This document shows positions 26,095-35,169 of a stretch of 64,000 nt of DNA, in pieces. Below the pieces are notes generated by a model. It saw only the letters and a list, made by a program, of their open reading frames with translations, had not been told where the DNA came from and made no database searches. The stretch lies in assembly GCA_029959285.1 (NCBI GenBank), contig JASCOE010000008.1:1-64000 (forward strand), in the 5' to 3' direction. A program made the translations under genes and the position numbers. The stretch's first letter is position 1. Each line of letters opens with the position of its first letter. Source of the stretch: Flavobacteriaceae bacterium PS02337. Lineage in GTDB: Bacteria > Bacteroidota > Bacteroidia > Flavobacteriales > Flavobacteriaceae.

Positions 26095-27339
26095 TCATTC
26101 GTAACGCAGTGCTTCAATAGGATCTAGTTTCGATGCTTTAAGTGCTGGGTATAAGCCAGAAACAATTGCAACCATAAAACTTGTTCCAAACGCAATAATA
26201 ATGGCAACCCACGGAATAACAAAAGCGAAATTCATAGCAGAAGCTATCGAGAAACCAATTAGTATTCCTAAGATAATACCAACAAGTCCGCCAATTTGTC
26301 CTATTAATAAGGTTTCAATAAAAAACTGAAAAGCAACTGTTGATCTTTTTGCACCCAAAGCTTTACGAACACCAATTTCGCGAGTACGTTCTGTAACCGA
26401 AACAATCATAATGTTCATTAAAGCAATAGAAGATCCTAAAATGGTGATAATACTAATAATTGCCGATGCCCAATCTAAATATTGAGTAATTCCTAGAATC
26501 CTATTTATTAAGTCGTCGCTTCGGCCAATTCCAAAATTATTATCGCGAACAGGGCTCAATTTACGAACTCTTCGCATTGTGCTTGTTGCGTTATCAATTG
26601 CTTGGTCTAAAACTTCTTTTTTAGAAACCATTACACTTATTGTATAATTGATATTTGGCGCCGTAAATAAAGAACGAGCGACTTGAATGGGAATTAAAAC
26701 GCGTAAATCTTGACTATTTCCAAAAGTTGAACCTTTTTCTTTTAATACGCCAATGACTTTAAATCTTGTACCGCGAATCGAAATTATTTTATCAATAGGA
26801 TTAACATCTTTTAATAAACCTTTTTCAAAATCAGAACCTACAACACAAGAATAAGTATTGTTTTCAATATCAAATTGATTAAAAGATCGGCCTAAAGTAG
26901 TTTCTAAGCCAGAGTTCGCAATAAAATGTTCATCAACCCCTAAAATGGAAATTTCGGGATCAGTTTTAATGTCTAAATATTTTACTTCTGCTTTTGAAGT
27001 GGCTGTAAACGAAAGAGAAGTTTCTGTAAAAGGATATTTGTATTTGTTTTTGAAGGCAACCGCTTCTGGATAAGAAATAATCGGATTTATGATTTCACGT
27101 TCGTTTCCTCCACGATTTTTAACCGTATTTTCATATTGATTGATGTTGAAAGTATTGGCGCCCATCGAAGCAAAATTGGTCGAAACCGTATTTTCAAGTG
27201 CTGTAACCACGGTCAGAATTCCAACTAACGCGGTAATTCCGATAGCGATAATTAAAACAGTAAGAATGGTTCGCAATAATTGAGTTTTGATAGAACCAAA
27301 AGCAATTCGGATATTTTCTTTAAATAATTTTAGCATCAT
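26095..27339 (-). CDS. MacB-like ABC transporter permease
   Basis: This FtsX/MacB-type permease has 414 residues. One N-terminal membrane helix (about 18-42) precedes a long periplasmic MacB-PCD domain (about 45-260), and three C-terminal helices (about 285-405) include the conserved TERTREIGVRKALGA coupling segment. Such proteins work with a cytoplasmic ATPase in lipoprotein, peptide or stress-signal transport as mechanotransducers. No ATPase gene is adjacent, so the partner lies elsewhere. Start codons ATG at 27339 and 27336 are adjacent; an upstream TTG is less likely. Confidence 0.88.
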   Translation of the reverse strand: MMLKLFKENIRIAFGSIKTQLLRTILTVLIIAIGITALVGILTVVTALENTVSTNFASMGANTFNINQYENTVKNRGGNEREIINPIISYPEAVAFKNKYKYPFTETSLSFTATSKAEVKYLDIKTDPEISILGVDEHFIANSGLETTLGRSFNQFDIENNTYSCVVGSDFEKGLLKDVNPIDKIISIRGTRFKVIGVLKEKGSTFGNSQDLRVLIPIQVARSLFTAPNINYTISVMVSKKEVLDQAIDNATSTMRRVRKLSPVRDNNFGIGRSDDLINRILGITQYLDWASAIISIITILGSSIALMNIMIVSVTERTREIGVRKALGAKRSTVAFQFFIETLLIGQIGGLVGIILGILIGFSIASAMNFAFVIPWVAIIIAFGTSFMVAIVSGLYPALKASKLDPIEALRYE

Positions 27340-27483
27340 GACCAATTTGTCACGAAAATACGTTTTTTGTTACAAGTTTGTTTTCGAACTGTTATTATTT
27401 ATTTTAAAAAGTAAGATATTTGCAGGCGATTTAAATTAATAAGAAATAATGTTAAAGAATTTAGATGCAAGGTTTCAACGAAT

Positions 27484-27510
27484 CTAAAATCTAAAATCAA
27501 CAATCTAAAA
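27484..27510. repeat. AATCTAAAATCT-word tract, copy 2
   Basis: AATCTAAAATCTAAAATC, then AATCTAAAATA just before the hisS start. The words match those at 7950 and 32472. Confidence 0.6.
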
Positions 27511-27518
27511 TAAAAAAG

Positions 27519-28946
27519 ATGGCTTCTAAACCAAGTATACCAAAAGGAACAAGAGATTTTTCGCCTGCAGAGGTGTCAAAACGTCAATATATTATTCAGA
27601 CTATAAAAGCGAATTTCGAAAAATTTGGTTTTCAGCCAATCGAAACGCCTTCGTTTGAAAACTCAGATACTTTGATGGGAAAATATGGAGAAGAAGGAGA
27701 CCGTCTGATTTTTAAAATATTAAACTCTGGAAATTTTTTCTACAATAAAAGTAAAATCGAATTGCCAGAATCTATAGACGAATTACAAATTAATTCTGCT
27801 GAAAAAATTAGTTTAGAGCAAAGAATCGAGTTGAATAAATTCACAGGAAAAATTTCTGAAAAAGCGTTGCGTTACGATTTAACGGTTCCGTTTGCGAGAT
27901 ACGTTGTACAGCACCAAAGCGAAATTGAATTTCCTTTTAAAAGATATCAAATTCAACCAGTTTGGAGAGCAGATAATCCACAGAAAGGACGTTTTAGAGA
28001 ATTCTTTCAATGTGATGCCGATGTTGTAGGTTCAAAATCTTTATGGCAAGAAGTTGAATTGGTTCAATTATATGATACTGTTTTTACTTCTTTAGGATTG
28101 GAAGGCGTTACGATTAAAATCAATAACAGAAAAATATTATCTGGAATTGCAGAAGTAATCGGTGCTTCAGATAAATTAATCGATTTTACAGTTGCTTTAG
28201 ATAAATTGGATAAAATTGGTGAAGATGGTGTAAAAAAAGAAATGATCGAAAAAGGAATTGCCGAAGAAGCGTTGGTAAAAGTGCAACCGCTTTTTAGTTT
28301 TTCAGGAACTTTCTCTGATAAAATTAATCAACTTTCAGAATTATTAGCTTCTTCTGAAGAAGGAATGAAAGGTGTTGAAGAATTGAAGTTTATTTGTGAT
28401 AATGTTGCTGTTTTAGGGCTTTCAACTGCAATTTTAGATTTAGATGTAACTTTAGCTCGTGGTTTAAATTATTACACTGGAGCTATTTTTGAAGTTGCTG
28501 CTCCAAAAACAGTTGCAATGGGTTCTATCGGCGGTGGCGGAAGATACGACGATTTGACGGGTATTTTTGGTTTGAAAAACATGAGCGGTGTCGGAATTTC
28601 TTTTGGATTAGATCGAATTTATTTGGTTTTAGAAGAATTACAATTATTTCCAGAAACTGTTGCTGCGACTTCAAAAGCAATATTTATCAATTATGGAGAT
28701 AAAGAAGCGTTATATGCTTCAAAAGCAATTCAAAAATTAAGACAAGAAAATATAAAAGTAGAATTGTATCCAGATAATGTAAAAGTGGGAAAACAATTTC
28801 AATATGCAGATAAACGATTGATTCCGTTTGCAGTAATTGCAGGAGATAATGAAATTGCTTCAAATACTTATTCGCTTAAAAATTTAGTGACAGGCGATCA
28901 GGTTTCAGTAGATTTCGAAGGATTGAAAAATACTTTGTTAGGGTAA
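27519..28946 (+). CDS. hisS: Histidyl-tRNA synthetase
   Basis: This class II aminoacyl-tRNA synthetase charges tRNA-His. Motif 1 (KGTRDFSP) lies near the N-terminus. Motif 2 lies in [20 protein letters not shown] (about 150-169). The histidine-specific signature [14 protein letters not shown] lies near 313-326, and the C-terminal anticodon-binding domain covers about 380-475. The length of 475 is longer than the bacterial 420-430 form because of an insertion between motifs 1 and 2, as usual in Bacteroidota. The promoter was not identified; a repeat tract fills the leader. Confidence 0.96.
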   Translation: MASKPSIPKGTRDFSPAEVSKRQYIIQTIKANFEKFGFQPIETPSFENSDTLMGKYGEEGDRLIFKILNSGNFFYNKSKIELPESIDELQINSAEKISLEQRIELNKFTGKISEKALRYDLTVPFARYVVQHQSEIEFPFKRYQIQPVWRADNPQKGRFREFFQCDADVVGSKSLWQEVELVQLYDTVFTSLGLEGVTIKINNRKILSGIAEVIGASDKLIDFTVALDKLDKIGEDGVKKEMIEKGIAEEALVKVQPLFSFSGTFSDKINQLSELLASSEEGMKGVEELKFICDNVAVLGLSTAILDLDVTLARGLNYYTGAIFEVAAPKTVAMGSIGGGGRYDDLTGIFGLKNMSGVGISFGLDRIYLVLEELQLFPETVAATSKAIFINYGDKEALYASKAIQKLRQENIKVELYPDNVKVGKQFQYADKRLIPFAVIAGDNEIASNTYSLKNLVTGDQVSVDFEGLKNTLLG

Positions 28947-29066
28947 CTGTTTGAAGCAAAGGTTTTTGCTTTGAATCGCTTGTGATTAAAGGAATTTCTT
29001 TTAAAATCTCTGTTCAAAATAGTTGCTAGAGAAGAAAAAAAACTTTTAATTTGCCGACCTTAAGTT

Positions 29067-29137
29067 ACGGGCGTAGTTCAAGGGTAGAATAGCGGTCTCC
29101 AAAACCGTTGATGGGGGTTCGAATCCCTCCGCCCGTG
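29067..29137 (+). tRNA. trpT: tRNA-Trp (anticodon CCA)
   Basis: The acceptor stem pairs ACGGGCG with CGCCCGT, the discriminator is G, and CA follows. The anticodon loop CTCCAAA puts CCA at positions 34-36. The T arm reads GGGGGTTCGAATCCCTC. It is a lone tRNA after hisS with a T-rich hairpin region behind it. Confidence 0.93.
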
Positions 29138-29149
29138 CAATAAAATGTT

Positions 29150-29295
29150 TTTTACCGCAAAGAAACGAAAGTTTTTTATCTAAGAATATTTTAAAATTTC
29201 AAAGTTCGCAAAGCTATATTTATACACAGCTTTGCGAACTTTTCTCTTTTATAAAACTTAAGAGTGAAAAAGAACTTTGCGTTCTTTGCGTTAAT
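29150..29295. repeat. Nested CTTTGCG hairpins
   Basis: An outer pair, TACCGCAAAGAAACGAAAG against CTTTGCGTTCTTTGCGTTA, surrounds an inner perfect hairpin with arms AAAGTTCGCAAAGCT / AGCTTTGCGAACTTT (29201-29242). It follows the tRNA and precedes its terminator. It has no coding capacity. Confidence 0.75.
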
Positions 29296-29349
29296 TTTTT
29301 TTCGTTATCTAGGTTTAGTCATTGATAAAGGAAAGATGAAGAAAACATA

Positions 29350-29388
29350 AAAAAAAGCTTCGTCTGTCTAAGGCGAAGCTTTTTTTAA
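29350..29388 (+). terminator. Terminator after tRNA-Trp
   Basis: A stem of AAGCTTCG and CGAAGCTT with a T-run on the plus strand. The gap from here to the grpE promoter (about 190 bases) holds nothing I recognise. Confidence 0.75.
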
Positions 29389-29578
29389 TATAAGGTAAAT
29401 TTGAATTAATAATTATTTTGAGGCCTAGGCCAACCCTTAAATTCAATTTTGGTGGTAATGATTTTTGTTTTACGCTATCAAAGATAGAATAAACTATAAC
29501 GTAATAGTCTTAAAATTATACTAAATTTTAAATGGCTATTTTTGTTTTTTAAAAGTCTCATAACTAATAAAGTGACAA

Positions 29579-29611
29579 TTTGACATTTTATAAGATTTGG
29601 CAGTACTTTTG
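29579..29611 (+). promoter_or_regulatory. Promoter of grpE-dnaJ
   Basis: TTTG at 29579-29582 and TACTTTTG at 29604-29611 form a complete Bacteroidota -33/-7 pair with 21 bases between. This is the best promoter match in the window. No CIRCE-like inverted repeat is seen, so HrcA control is not supported. Confidence 0.75.
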
Positions 29612-29633
29612 CAATCCAAAAGAAAGAAATAAA

Positions 29634-30212
29634 ATGAAGTTTAAAAATATTTTTAAAAATAAAAGTAATATGACTACGGAAAATACAGAATTCGATCAGG
29701 AATTAGACGATGTAACGTTAGAGAACAATGCCAACGGAGAGCAGTTAATTGTTGAAGAATTAAGTGTTGAAGAGCAATTGGCTCAAGACTTGGCTAAAGA
29801 AAAAGATAAGTTTTTGAGATTATTTGCAGAATTTGAAAATTACAAAAAAAGAACTTCAAAAGAGCGTATCGATCTTTTTAAAACTGCAAATCAAGAAGTT
29901 TTGTTAGCAATGCTTCCTGTTTTAGACGATTTTGACAGAGCGATGGTAGAAATCAACAAATCTGAAGATGAGAATTTGACTAAAGGTGTTGAATTAATTC
30001 ATGAAAAACTAAAAAGTACTTTAGTAACTAAAGGTTTAGAGCAAGTTGAGGTAAAAGCAGGTGATGCTTTTGATGCTGATTTTGCTGAAGCAATTACCCA
30101 AATTCCAGCTCCGTCTGATAAATTAAAAGGGAAAATTGTTGATGTTATTGAAAAAGGATACAAATTAGGAGACAAAATTATTCGTTTCCCTAAAGTAGTA
30201 ATCGGAAACTAA
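29634..30212 (+). CDS. grpE: Nucleotide exchange factor GrpE
   Basis: GrpE drives ADP release from DnaK. The 192-residue protein starts with an acidic disordered tail, then a long coiled coil (about 60-120, with LRLFAEFENYKKRTSKER) and the C-terminal beta domain (about 135-192). The 29634 ATG lies directly behind the promoter pair; a further in-frame TTG upstream (29580) falls inside the promoter and is rejected, while ATG at 29670 is possible. dnaJ follows 69 bases later, so both chaperone partners share a transcript, with dnaK elsewhere. Confidence 0.94.
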   Translation: MKFKNIFKNKSNMTTENTEFDQELDDVTLENNANGEQLIVEELSVEEQLAQDLAKEKDKFLRLFAEFENYKKRTSKERIDLFKTANQEVLLAMLPVLDDFDRAMVEINKSEDENLTKGVELIHEKLKSTLVTKGLEQVEVKAGDAFDADFAEAITQIPAPSDKLKGKIVDVIEKGYKLGDKIIRFPKVVIGN

Positions 30213-30281
30213 AATACAAATGAAAATTTCAATTGCATTTTTGGAATTTGAAATTTTAATGTTTGGAATTTAAACCTAATT

Positions 30282-31391
30282 ATGAAAAAAGATTTTTACG
30301 AAATACTAGGCATTTCAAAAAATGCTGATGCTGCTGAAATAAAAAAAGCATATAGAAAAAGTGCGCTTAAATACCACCCTGATAAAAATCCAGGCGACAA
30401 AGAGGCAGAAGAAAACTTCAAATTGGCAGCAGAAGCCTATGAAGTTTTAAGTGATCCACAGAAAAAAGCGAAATACGATCAATACGGACATCAAGCATTT
30501 GATGGTTCTGGCGGATTTGGCGGTGGTCACGGAGGTATGAACATGGACGACATTTTCAGCCAGTTTGGTGATATTTTTGGTGGCGGATTTGGCGGTTTCG
30601 GAGGCGGAGGCGGAGGTCCTCGTCGTGCAAAAGGAAGTAATCTTCGAATTAAAGTAAAATTGACTTTAGAAGAGATTGCAAATGGAGTAGAGAAAAAAGT
30701 AAAAGTAAAACGTAAAGTTCAAGCTAAAGGCGTAACGTATAAAACTTGTACAACTTGTAACGGTCAAGGTCAAGTAATGCGTGTTACAAATACTATTTTA
30801 GGAAGAATGCAATCTGCGTCAACTTGTCCTACTTGTGGCGGTTCTGGTCAGATTTTAGATAAAAGACCTTCTGAGGCAGATGCGCAAGGAATGGTTCAAG
30901 AAGACGAAACAGTATCAATCAAAATTCCTGCGGGAGTTGTTGACGGAATGCAGTTGAAAGTTTCTAATAAAGGTAACGATGCGCCAGGAAATAGTATTCC
31001 AGGTGATTTAATTGTTGCTATTGAAGAAGTAGAACACGAATTCTTGAAACGTGAAGGTGAAAATGTTCACTTCGATTTATACATCAGTTTTCCTGAAGCA
31101 GTTTTGGGAGCTTCAAAAGATATTGAAGCAATCAACGGAAAAGTTCGTATTAAATTAGAAGAAGGAATTCAGTCTGGAAAAATCTTGAGATTGAAAGGAA
31201 AAGGAATTCCAAGTTTAAATGGTTACGGAAGCGGAGATTTATTAGTTCACGTAAATGTTTGGACACCAAAAACATTAAATAAAGAACAAAAACAATTCTT
31301 TGAAAATGCTTTGACTGACGAACATTTTGCTCCGAATCCAGAGAAATCAGAGAAATCATTTTTTGAAAAAGTAAAAGATATGTTTTCATAA
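30282..31391 (+). CDS. dnaJ: Chaperone DnaJ with a half-size zinc domain
   Basis: DnaJ delivers substrates to DnaK and stimulates its ATPase. The J domain (about 1-68) keeps HPD in YHPDKNPGD, and a Gly/Phe region follows (about 72-110). Only two CxxCxGxG motifs are present (CTTCNGQG and CPTCGGSG), where canonical DnaJ has four, so one zinc centre instead of two is expected. Two beta-sandwich client-binding domains complete the 369 residues. The missing pair is within the zinc region, so the length of the rest is normal. Confidence 0.95.
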   Translation: MKKDFYEILGISKNADAAEIKKAYRKSALKYHPDKNPGDKEAEENFKLAAEAYEVLSDPQKKAKYDQYGHQAFDGSGGFGGGHGGMNMDDIFSQFGDIFGGGFGGFGGGGGGPRRAKGSNLRIKVKLTLEEIANGVEKKVKVKRKVQAKGVTYKTCTTCNGQGQVMRVTNTILGRMQSASTCPTCGGSGQILDKRPSEADAQGMVQEDETVSIKIPAGVVDGMQLKVSNKGNDAPGNSIPGDLIVAIEEVEHEFLKREGENVHFDLYISFPEAVLGASKDIEAINGKVRIKLEEGIQSGKILRLKGKGIPSLNGYGSGDLLVHVNVWTPKTLNKEQKQFFENALTDEHFAPNPEKSEKSFFEKVKDMFS

Positions 31392-31423
31392 TCTGTACTT
31401 TTAAAAAGATATAAATATATGAA

Positions 31424-31457
31424 GAACCCATTCTAGAGATTTTAGAATGGGTTTTTT
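31424..31457 (+). terminator. Terminator of grpE-dnaJ
   Basis: A stem of AACCCATTCTA / TAGAATGGGTT followed by a T-run, 33 bases after the dnaJ stop. Confidence 0.85.
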
Positions 31458-31551
31458 GCGTATTATAACGCAATTTCACTTCGAATTATTTACTTTTACA
31501 GTCGCTTGAACCGTGATTGGTAAAGTGACGCAGTAAATCCTTAAAAATAAC

Positions 31552-32472
31552 ATGAGCAACTTACTTGAAGTACATAAAGTCGTAAAACAATACGGCGATT
31601 ATGTAGCGCTTAACGAAGTTTCATTAAATGTGCCAAAAGGCAGTATATATGGACTTTTAGGTCCAAATGGAGCCGGAAAAACTTCCCTTATCAGAATCAT
31701 AAACCAAATTACAATGCCAGATAGCGGCGAAGTAATTTTGGATGGAGAAAAGCTACAGCCAAAACACGTACAAACAATCGGATATCTTCCAGAAGAAAGA
31801 GGTTTGTACAGTTCGATGAAAGTAGGCGAGCAATGTTTGTATTTGGCTCAAATGAAAGGTCTTTCTAAAACTGAAGCTAAAAAACAATTAGATTATTGGT
31901 TTGATCGTTTGGGAATTCAAGGTTGGTGGAACAAGAAAATTCAAGAACTTTCTAAAGGAATGGCGCAAAAAATCCAGTTTGTAGTTTGTGTTTTGCATAA
32001 ACCAAAATTGCTGATTTTAGATGAACCTTTCTCAGGATTTGATCCTGTAAATGCAAATGTGATTAAAGATGAAATTTTAGCATTGAGAGAACAAGGTTCT
32101 ACCATTATTTTTTCTACTCACAGAATGGAAAGTGTAGAAGAGCTTTGTGAAAATATAGCTTTAATTCATAAGTCAAATAAATTAATAGAAGGAAAAGTTG
32201 CCGATGTTAAACGTCAATTTAGAACCAATAGTTTTGAGGTTGGAATTTTGACGAACAATGTTGAAGGTTTAATGTATGATATCACTCAAAAGTTTACTGT
32301 TTCGCCTGCAAATTTTAAATCTCTAAATGATGATTTAAAATTGAATATTCAAATAGGAAATGCTTCGCCAAACGAATTATTGAATATCTTGACACAACGT
32401 GGGCAAGTAACGCATTTCGTTGAAAAAATTCCAAGTATAAACGATATTTTTATTCAAACGGTAACAGGATAG
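31552..32472 (+). CDS. ABC transporter ATP-binding protein (NatA-like)
   Basis: This 306-residue ATPase has Walker A GPNGAGKTS (about 37-45), the signature ELSKGMAQK (about 133-141), Walker B LLILDEPFSG (about 154-163) and the H-loop STHRMES. The C-terminal 80 residues form the extra domain seen in ABC-2 exporters such as NatA. It lies 94 bases before its membrane partner, so it powers that exporter. The substrate may be sodium, a drug or another compound; it is not specified by sequence. Confidence 0.9.
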   Translation: MSNLLEVHKVVKQYGDYVALNEVSLNVPKGSIYGLLGPNGAGKTSLIRIINQITMPDSGEVILDGEKLQPKHVQTIGYLPEERGLYSSMKVGEQCLYLAQMKGLSKTEAKKQLDYWFDRLGIQGWWNKKIQELSKGMAQKIQFVVCVLHKPKLLILDEPFSGFDPVNANVIKDEILALREQGSTIIFSTHRMESVEELCENIALIHKSNKLIEGKVADVKRQFRTNSFEVGILTNNVEGLMYDITQKFTVSPANFKSLNDDLKLNIQIGNASPNELLNILTQRGQVTHFVEKIPSINDIFIQTVTG

Positions 32473-32562
32473 ATATTTAGAATATTAGACTTCTTAGATT
32501 TTTAGATAAAATCAGAGAATGTCTAAGAAGTCTATGAATGTCTAAAAATCTAACAATCTAAA
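32472..32562. repeat. AATCTAAAATCT-word tract with inverted core
   Basis: The gap between the two ABC genes holds an inverted pair (TAGACTTCTTAGA ... TCTAAGAAGTCTA) with the AATCTAAAA words. It looks like a palindromic version of the tracts at 7950 and 27484. Confidence 0.65.
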
Positions 32563-32566
32563 ATAA

Positions 32567-33883
32567 ATGAGCATAATTTCATTAATTATAAAAAGAGAAT
32601 TTATTGCCAAAGTCCGCAATAAATCTTTTGTTGTCATGACTTTTTTAAGTCCGCTATTGTTTGTGGCCATCGCCGTTTTTATTGGCTATTTGAGTTCAAT
32701 GAAAGCAGAAACCAAACGAATTGCAATTCATGACGAAACTGGACTTTTTGCTTCCGATTTTTTAAAGGAAAATAAAAAAAGCTCAGAATTTAAATACTAT
32801 AATTTATCTGAAATTGAGGTTAATGCTTTAAAAGATAGTATTACAAAAGAAAATTTTAACGGTTTAATTGTTATTCCAAAAACAAAAAATGTTAATGATT
32901 TAGAAGGAAAAATTGAGTTTATTTCGAATAATAGTCCGAGTATTTCTTTTATTGAAAATACGCAAGATGTTATTGCATCAAAAATCACTAAAATAAATCT
33001 TGAAGAATTAAAACTAGATACTCTGGCAATTCAGAAAGCACAATCGAATGTAAATATTCATTTGGTAAAAGCTTCTGGAGAAGAAAGTTTAAAAGGTTTA
33101 AATGAAATCAAAATCGGAATTGGCGGCGCATTTGGATATTTGATTATGATGTTTATTATCATTTACGGAAACATGGTAATGCGAAGCGTAATTGAAGAAA
33201 AAACAAACCGAATTATCGAAATCATTATTTCATCTGTAAAACCATTTCAATTGATGATTGGGAAAATTGTTGGAACTTCATTAGCTGGAATTTTACAATT
33301 TATGATTTGGGCCATTATTGGTTTAGGATTGATGTTTGCGGCTTCAGCTTTTTTTGGAGTCAATGTTGGGCCAACTGCTCGAATTTCGCCAGAATTAATG
33401 CAATCGGCTCAACATGAACTTTCAGGATCAGCACAAATGTATATTGCTGAGTTATGGAATCTGCCAATTGCCAGTATTATAATCGGATTCGTAATTTATT
33501 TTATTGGAGGATATTTTCTTTATAGTTCATTTTATGCTGCAATTGGTGCAGCGGTTGACAATCAAACTGATTCACAGCAATTTTTATTGCCAATCATAAT
33601 GCCATTAATCTTAAGCGTTTACATCGGGTTTTTTACAGTTGTAAATGATCCGCATGGAAGTGTTGCCGTAATCTTTTCAATGATTCCACTCACATCGCCA
33701 ATTGTAATGTTAATGCGTATTCCGTTTGGCGTGCCGTGGTGGCAAATCGCAATTTCGGTATCATTATTGTTTGCTACATTTTTCCTTGTTGTGTGGTTCG
33801 CTGCAAAAATTTATCGCGTAGGTATTTTAATGTACGGTAAAAAACCGACTTGGAAGGAATTGTATAAATGGCTTAAATATTAA
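32567..33883 (+). CDS. ABC-2 type transporter permease (NatB-like)
   Basis: This 438-residue membrane component has one helix near the N-terminus (about 22-42), a long extracytoplasmic loop, and five C-terminal helices (about 182-420). The architecture is that of the NatB/CcmB-like ABC-2 exporters. It follows the ATPase gene on the same strand and is the last gene before the repeat at 33891. The cargo is unknown; sodium extrusion is possible by family analogy. Confidence 0.87.
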   Translation: MSIISLIIKREFIAKVRNKSFVVMTFLSPLLFVAIAVFIGYLSSMKAETKRIAIHDETGLFASDFLKENKKSSEFKYYNLSEIEVNALKDSITKENFNGLIVIPKTKNVNDLEGKIEFISNNSPSISFIENTQDVIASKITKINLEELKLDTLAIQKAQSNVNIHLVKASGEESLKGLNEIKIGIGGAFGYLIMMFIIIYGNMVMRSVIEEKTNRIIEIIISSVKPFQLMIGKIVGTSLAGILQFMIWAIIGLGLMFAASAFFGVNVGPTARISPELMQSAQHELSGSAQMYIAELWNLPIASIIIGFVIYFIGGYFLYSSFYAAIGAAVDNQTDSQQFLLPIIMPLILSVYIGFFTVVNDPHGSVAVIFSMIPLTSPIVMLMRIPFGVPWWQIAISVSLLFATFFLVVWFAAKIYRVGILMYGKKPTWKELYKWLKY

Positions 33884-33890
33884 ATTTTGA

Positions 33891-33990
33891 AGTTGCTAAG
33901 GTTCTGAGGTGCTGAGATGCTAAGTTTTTTTTTTTAGCTTCTTATAGAAAAACCTCAGAACCTTAGTAACTTAGAACCTCAGAACCTTAA
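33891..33990. repeat. GGTTCTGAG/CTTAGAACC palindrome, copy 1
   Basis: Words GCTAAGGTTCTGAGG repeat in the left arm and return inverted as CCTCAGAACCTTAG on the right. The T-rich centre (TTTTTTTTTTTAG) may also stop transcription. It separates the exporter genes from the NtrC-like regulator. Confidence 0.8.
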
Positions 33991-33995
33991 AAAAA

Positions 33996-35159
33996 ATGAG
34001 TAAAATACTAATTATAGAAGACGAAGCAGCGATTAGAAGAGTTTTGGTAAAAATATTATCAGAAGAAAATGATTTATATCAAGTTGATGAAGCTGAAGAT
34101 GGAGTGGCAGGTCTTGAAAAAATAAAAAACAACGATTACGATTTGGTTTTGTGCGATATCAAAATGCCAAAAATGGACGGTGTTGAGGTTTTAGAAGAAG
34201 TAAAAAAAATAAAACCAGAAATTCCGATGGTTATGATTTCAGGTCATGGCGATATGGAAACGGCTATTCATACCATGCGTTTGGGAGCTTTTGATTATAT
34301 TTCGAAACCACCAGATTTGAATCGTTTATTGAATACGGTTCGTAATGCTTTAGATAAAAAACAATTAGTTGTTGAGAATAAAATTCTAAAGAAAAAAGTC
34401 AGCAAAAACTACGAAATGATCGGCGAGAGCGAATCTATTAATCACATTAAAGTGATGATTGATAAAGTTGCTCCAACCGAAGCCAGAGTTTTAATTACTG
34501 GACCAAACGGAACTGGAAAAGAATTAGTTGCGCATCAATTACACGAAAAAAGCGATCGCGCGAGTTTTCCTTTAATTGAAGTAAACTGTGCAGCAATTCC
34601 GAGTGAATTGATTGAAAGTGAGTTATTCGGACACGTAAAAGGTGCTTTTACATCGGCAGTGAAAGATCGCGCTGGAAAATTTGAAGCCGCAGATAAAGGA
34701 ACTATTTTCTTAGATGAAATTGGAGATATGAGTCTTTCGGCGCAAGCCAAAGTTTTGCGCGCACTTCAAGAAAGCATGATTACCAGAGTCGGTGCTGATA
34801 AAGATATTAAAGTTGATGTTCGAGTTGTAGCAGCAACGAATAAAGATTTAAAAACAGAAATTGCTGAAGGACGCTTCCGTGAAGATTTATACCATCGTTT
34901 AGCCGTAATTTTGATTAAAGTTCCGCCTTTGAATGAAAGACGTGACGATATTCCAGCTTTGATCAGGCATTTTGCATCAAAAATTGCTTCAGAACAAGGA
35001 AATGTTATCAAGGTATTTTCGGCGCAAGCCATACAATTATTACAAGAATACGATTGGACGGGAAATATTCGTGAACTTCGAAATGTGGTAGAAAGATTAA
35101 TCATTTTGGGAGGAAACGAAATCTCTGAAAGCGACGTCAAGATGTTCGCAAGCAAGTAA
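33996..35159 (+). CDS. Sigma-54 interacting response regulator without a DNA-binding domain
   Basis: This is an NtrC-family protein of 387 residues. The receiver domain has phospho-acceptor D54 and the conserved K104, and the AAA+ domain has a Walker A loop TGPNGTGKE (about 168-176) and Walker B TIFLDE (236-241). The sigma-54 contact loop reads GAFTSA (216-221) rather than the classical GAFTGA. The protein stops after the AAA+ lid, where other members carry a Fis-type helix-turn-helix, so it cannot bind an enhancer by itself. It must act from solution or with a partner. It lies upstream of the DEAD-like gene, with which it may be co-expressed. Confidence 0.9.
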   Translation: MSKILIIEDEAAIRRVLVKILSEENDLYQVDEAEDGVAGLEKIKNNDYDLVLCDIKMPKMDGVEVLEEVKKIKPEIPMVMISGHGDMETAIHTMRLGAFDYISKPPDLNRLLNTVRNALDKKQLVVENKILKKKVSKNYEMIGESESINHIKVMIDKVAPTEARVLITGPNGTGKELVAHQLHEKSDRASFPLIEVNCAAIPSELIESELFGHVKGAFTSAVKDRAGKFEAADKGTIFLDEIGDMSLSAQAKVLRALQESMITRVGADKDIKVDVRVVAATNKDLKTEIAEGRFREDLYHRLAVILIKVPPLNERRDDIPALIRHFASKIASEQGNVIKVFSAQAIQLLQEYDWTGNIRELRNVVERLIILGGNEISESDVKMFASK

Positions 35160-35169
35160 TGCTTCGCGC

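Noticed and set aside
29388-29580. CIRCE element at grpE-dnaJ
   Set aside because: No TTAGCACTC inverted repeat is seen upstream of grpE; only a sigma-type promoter pair is found.
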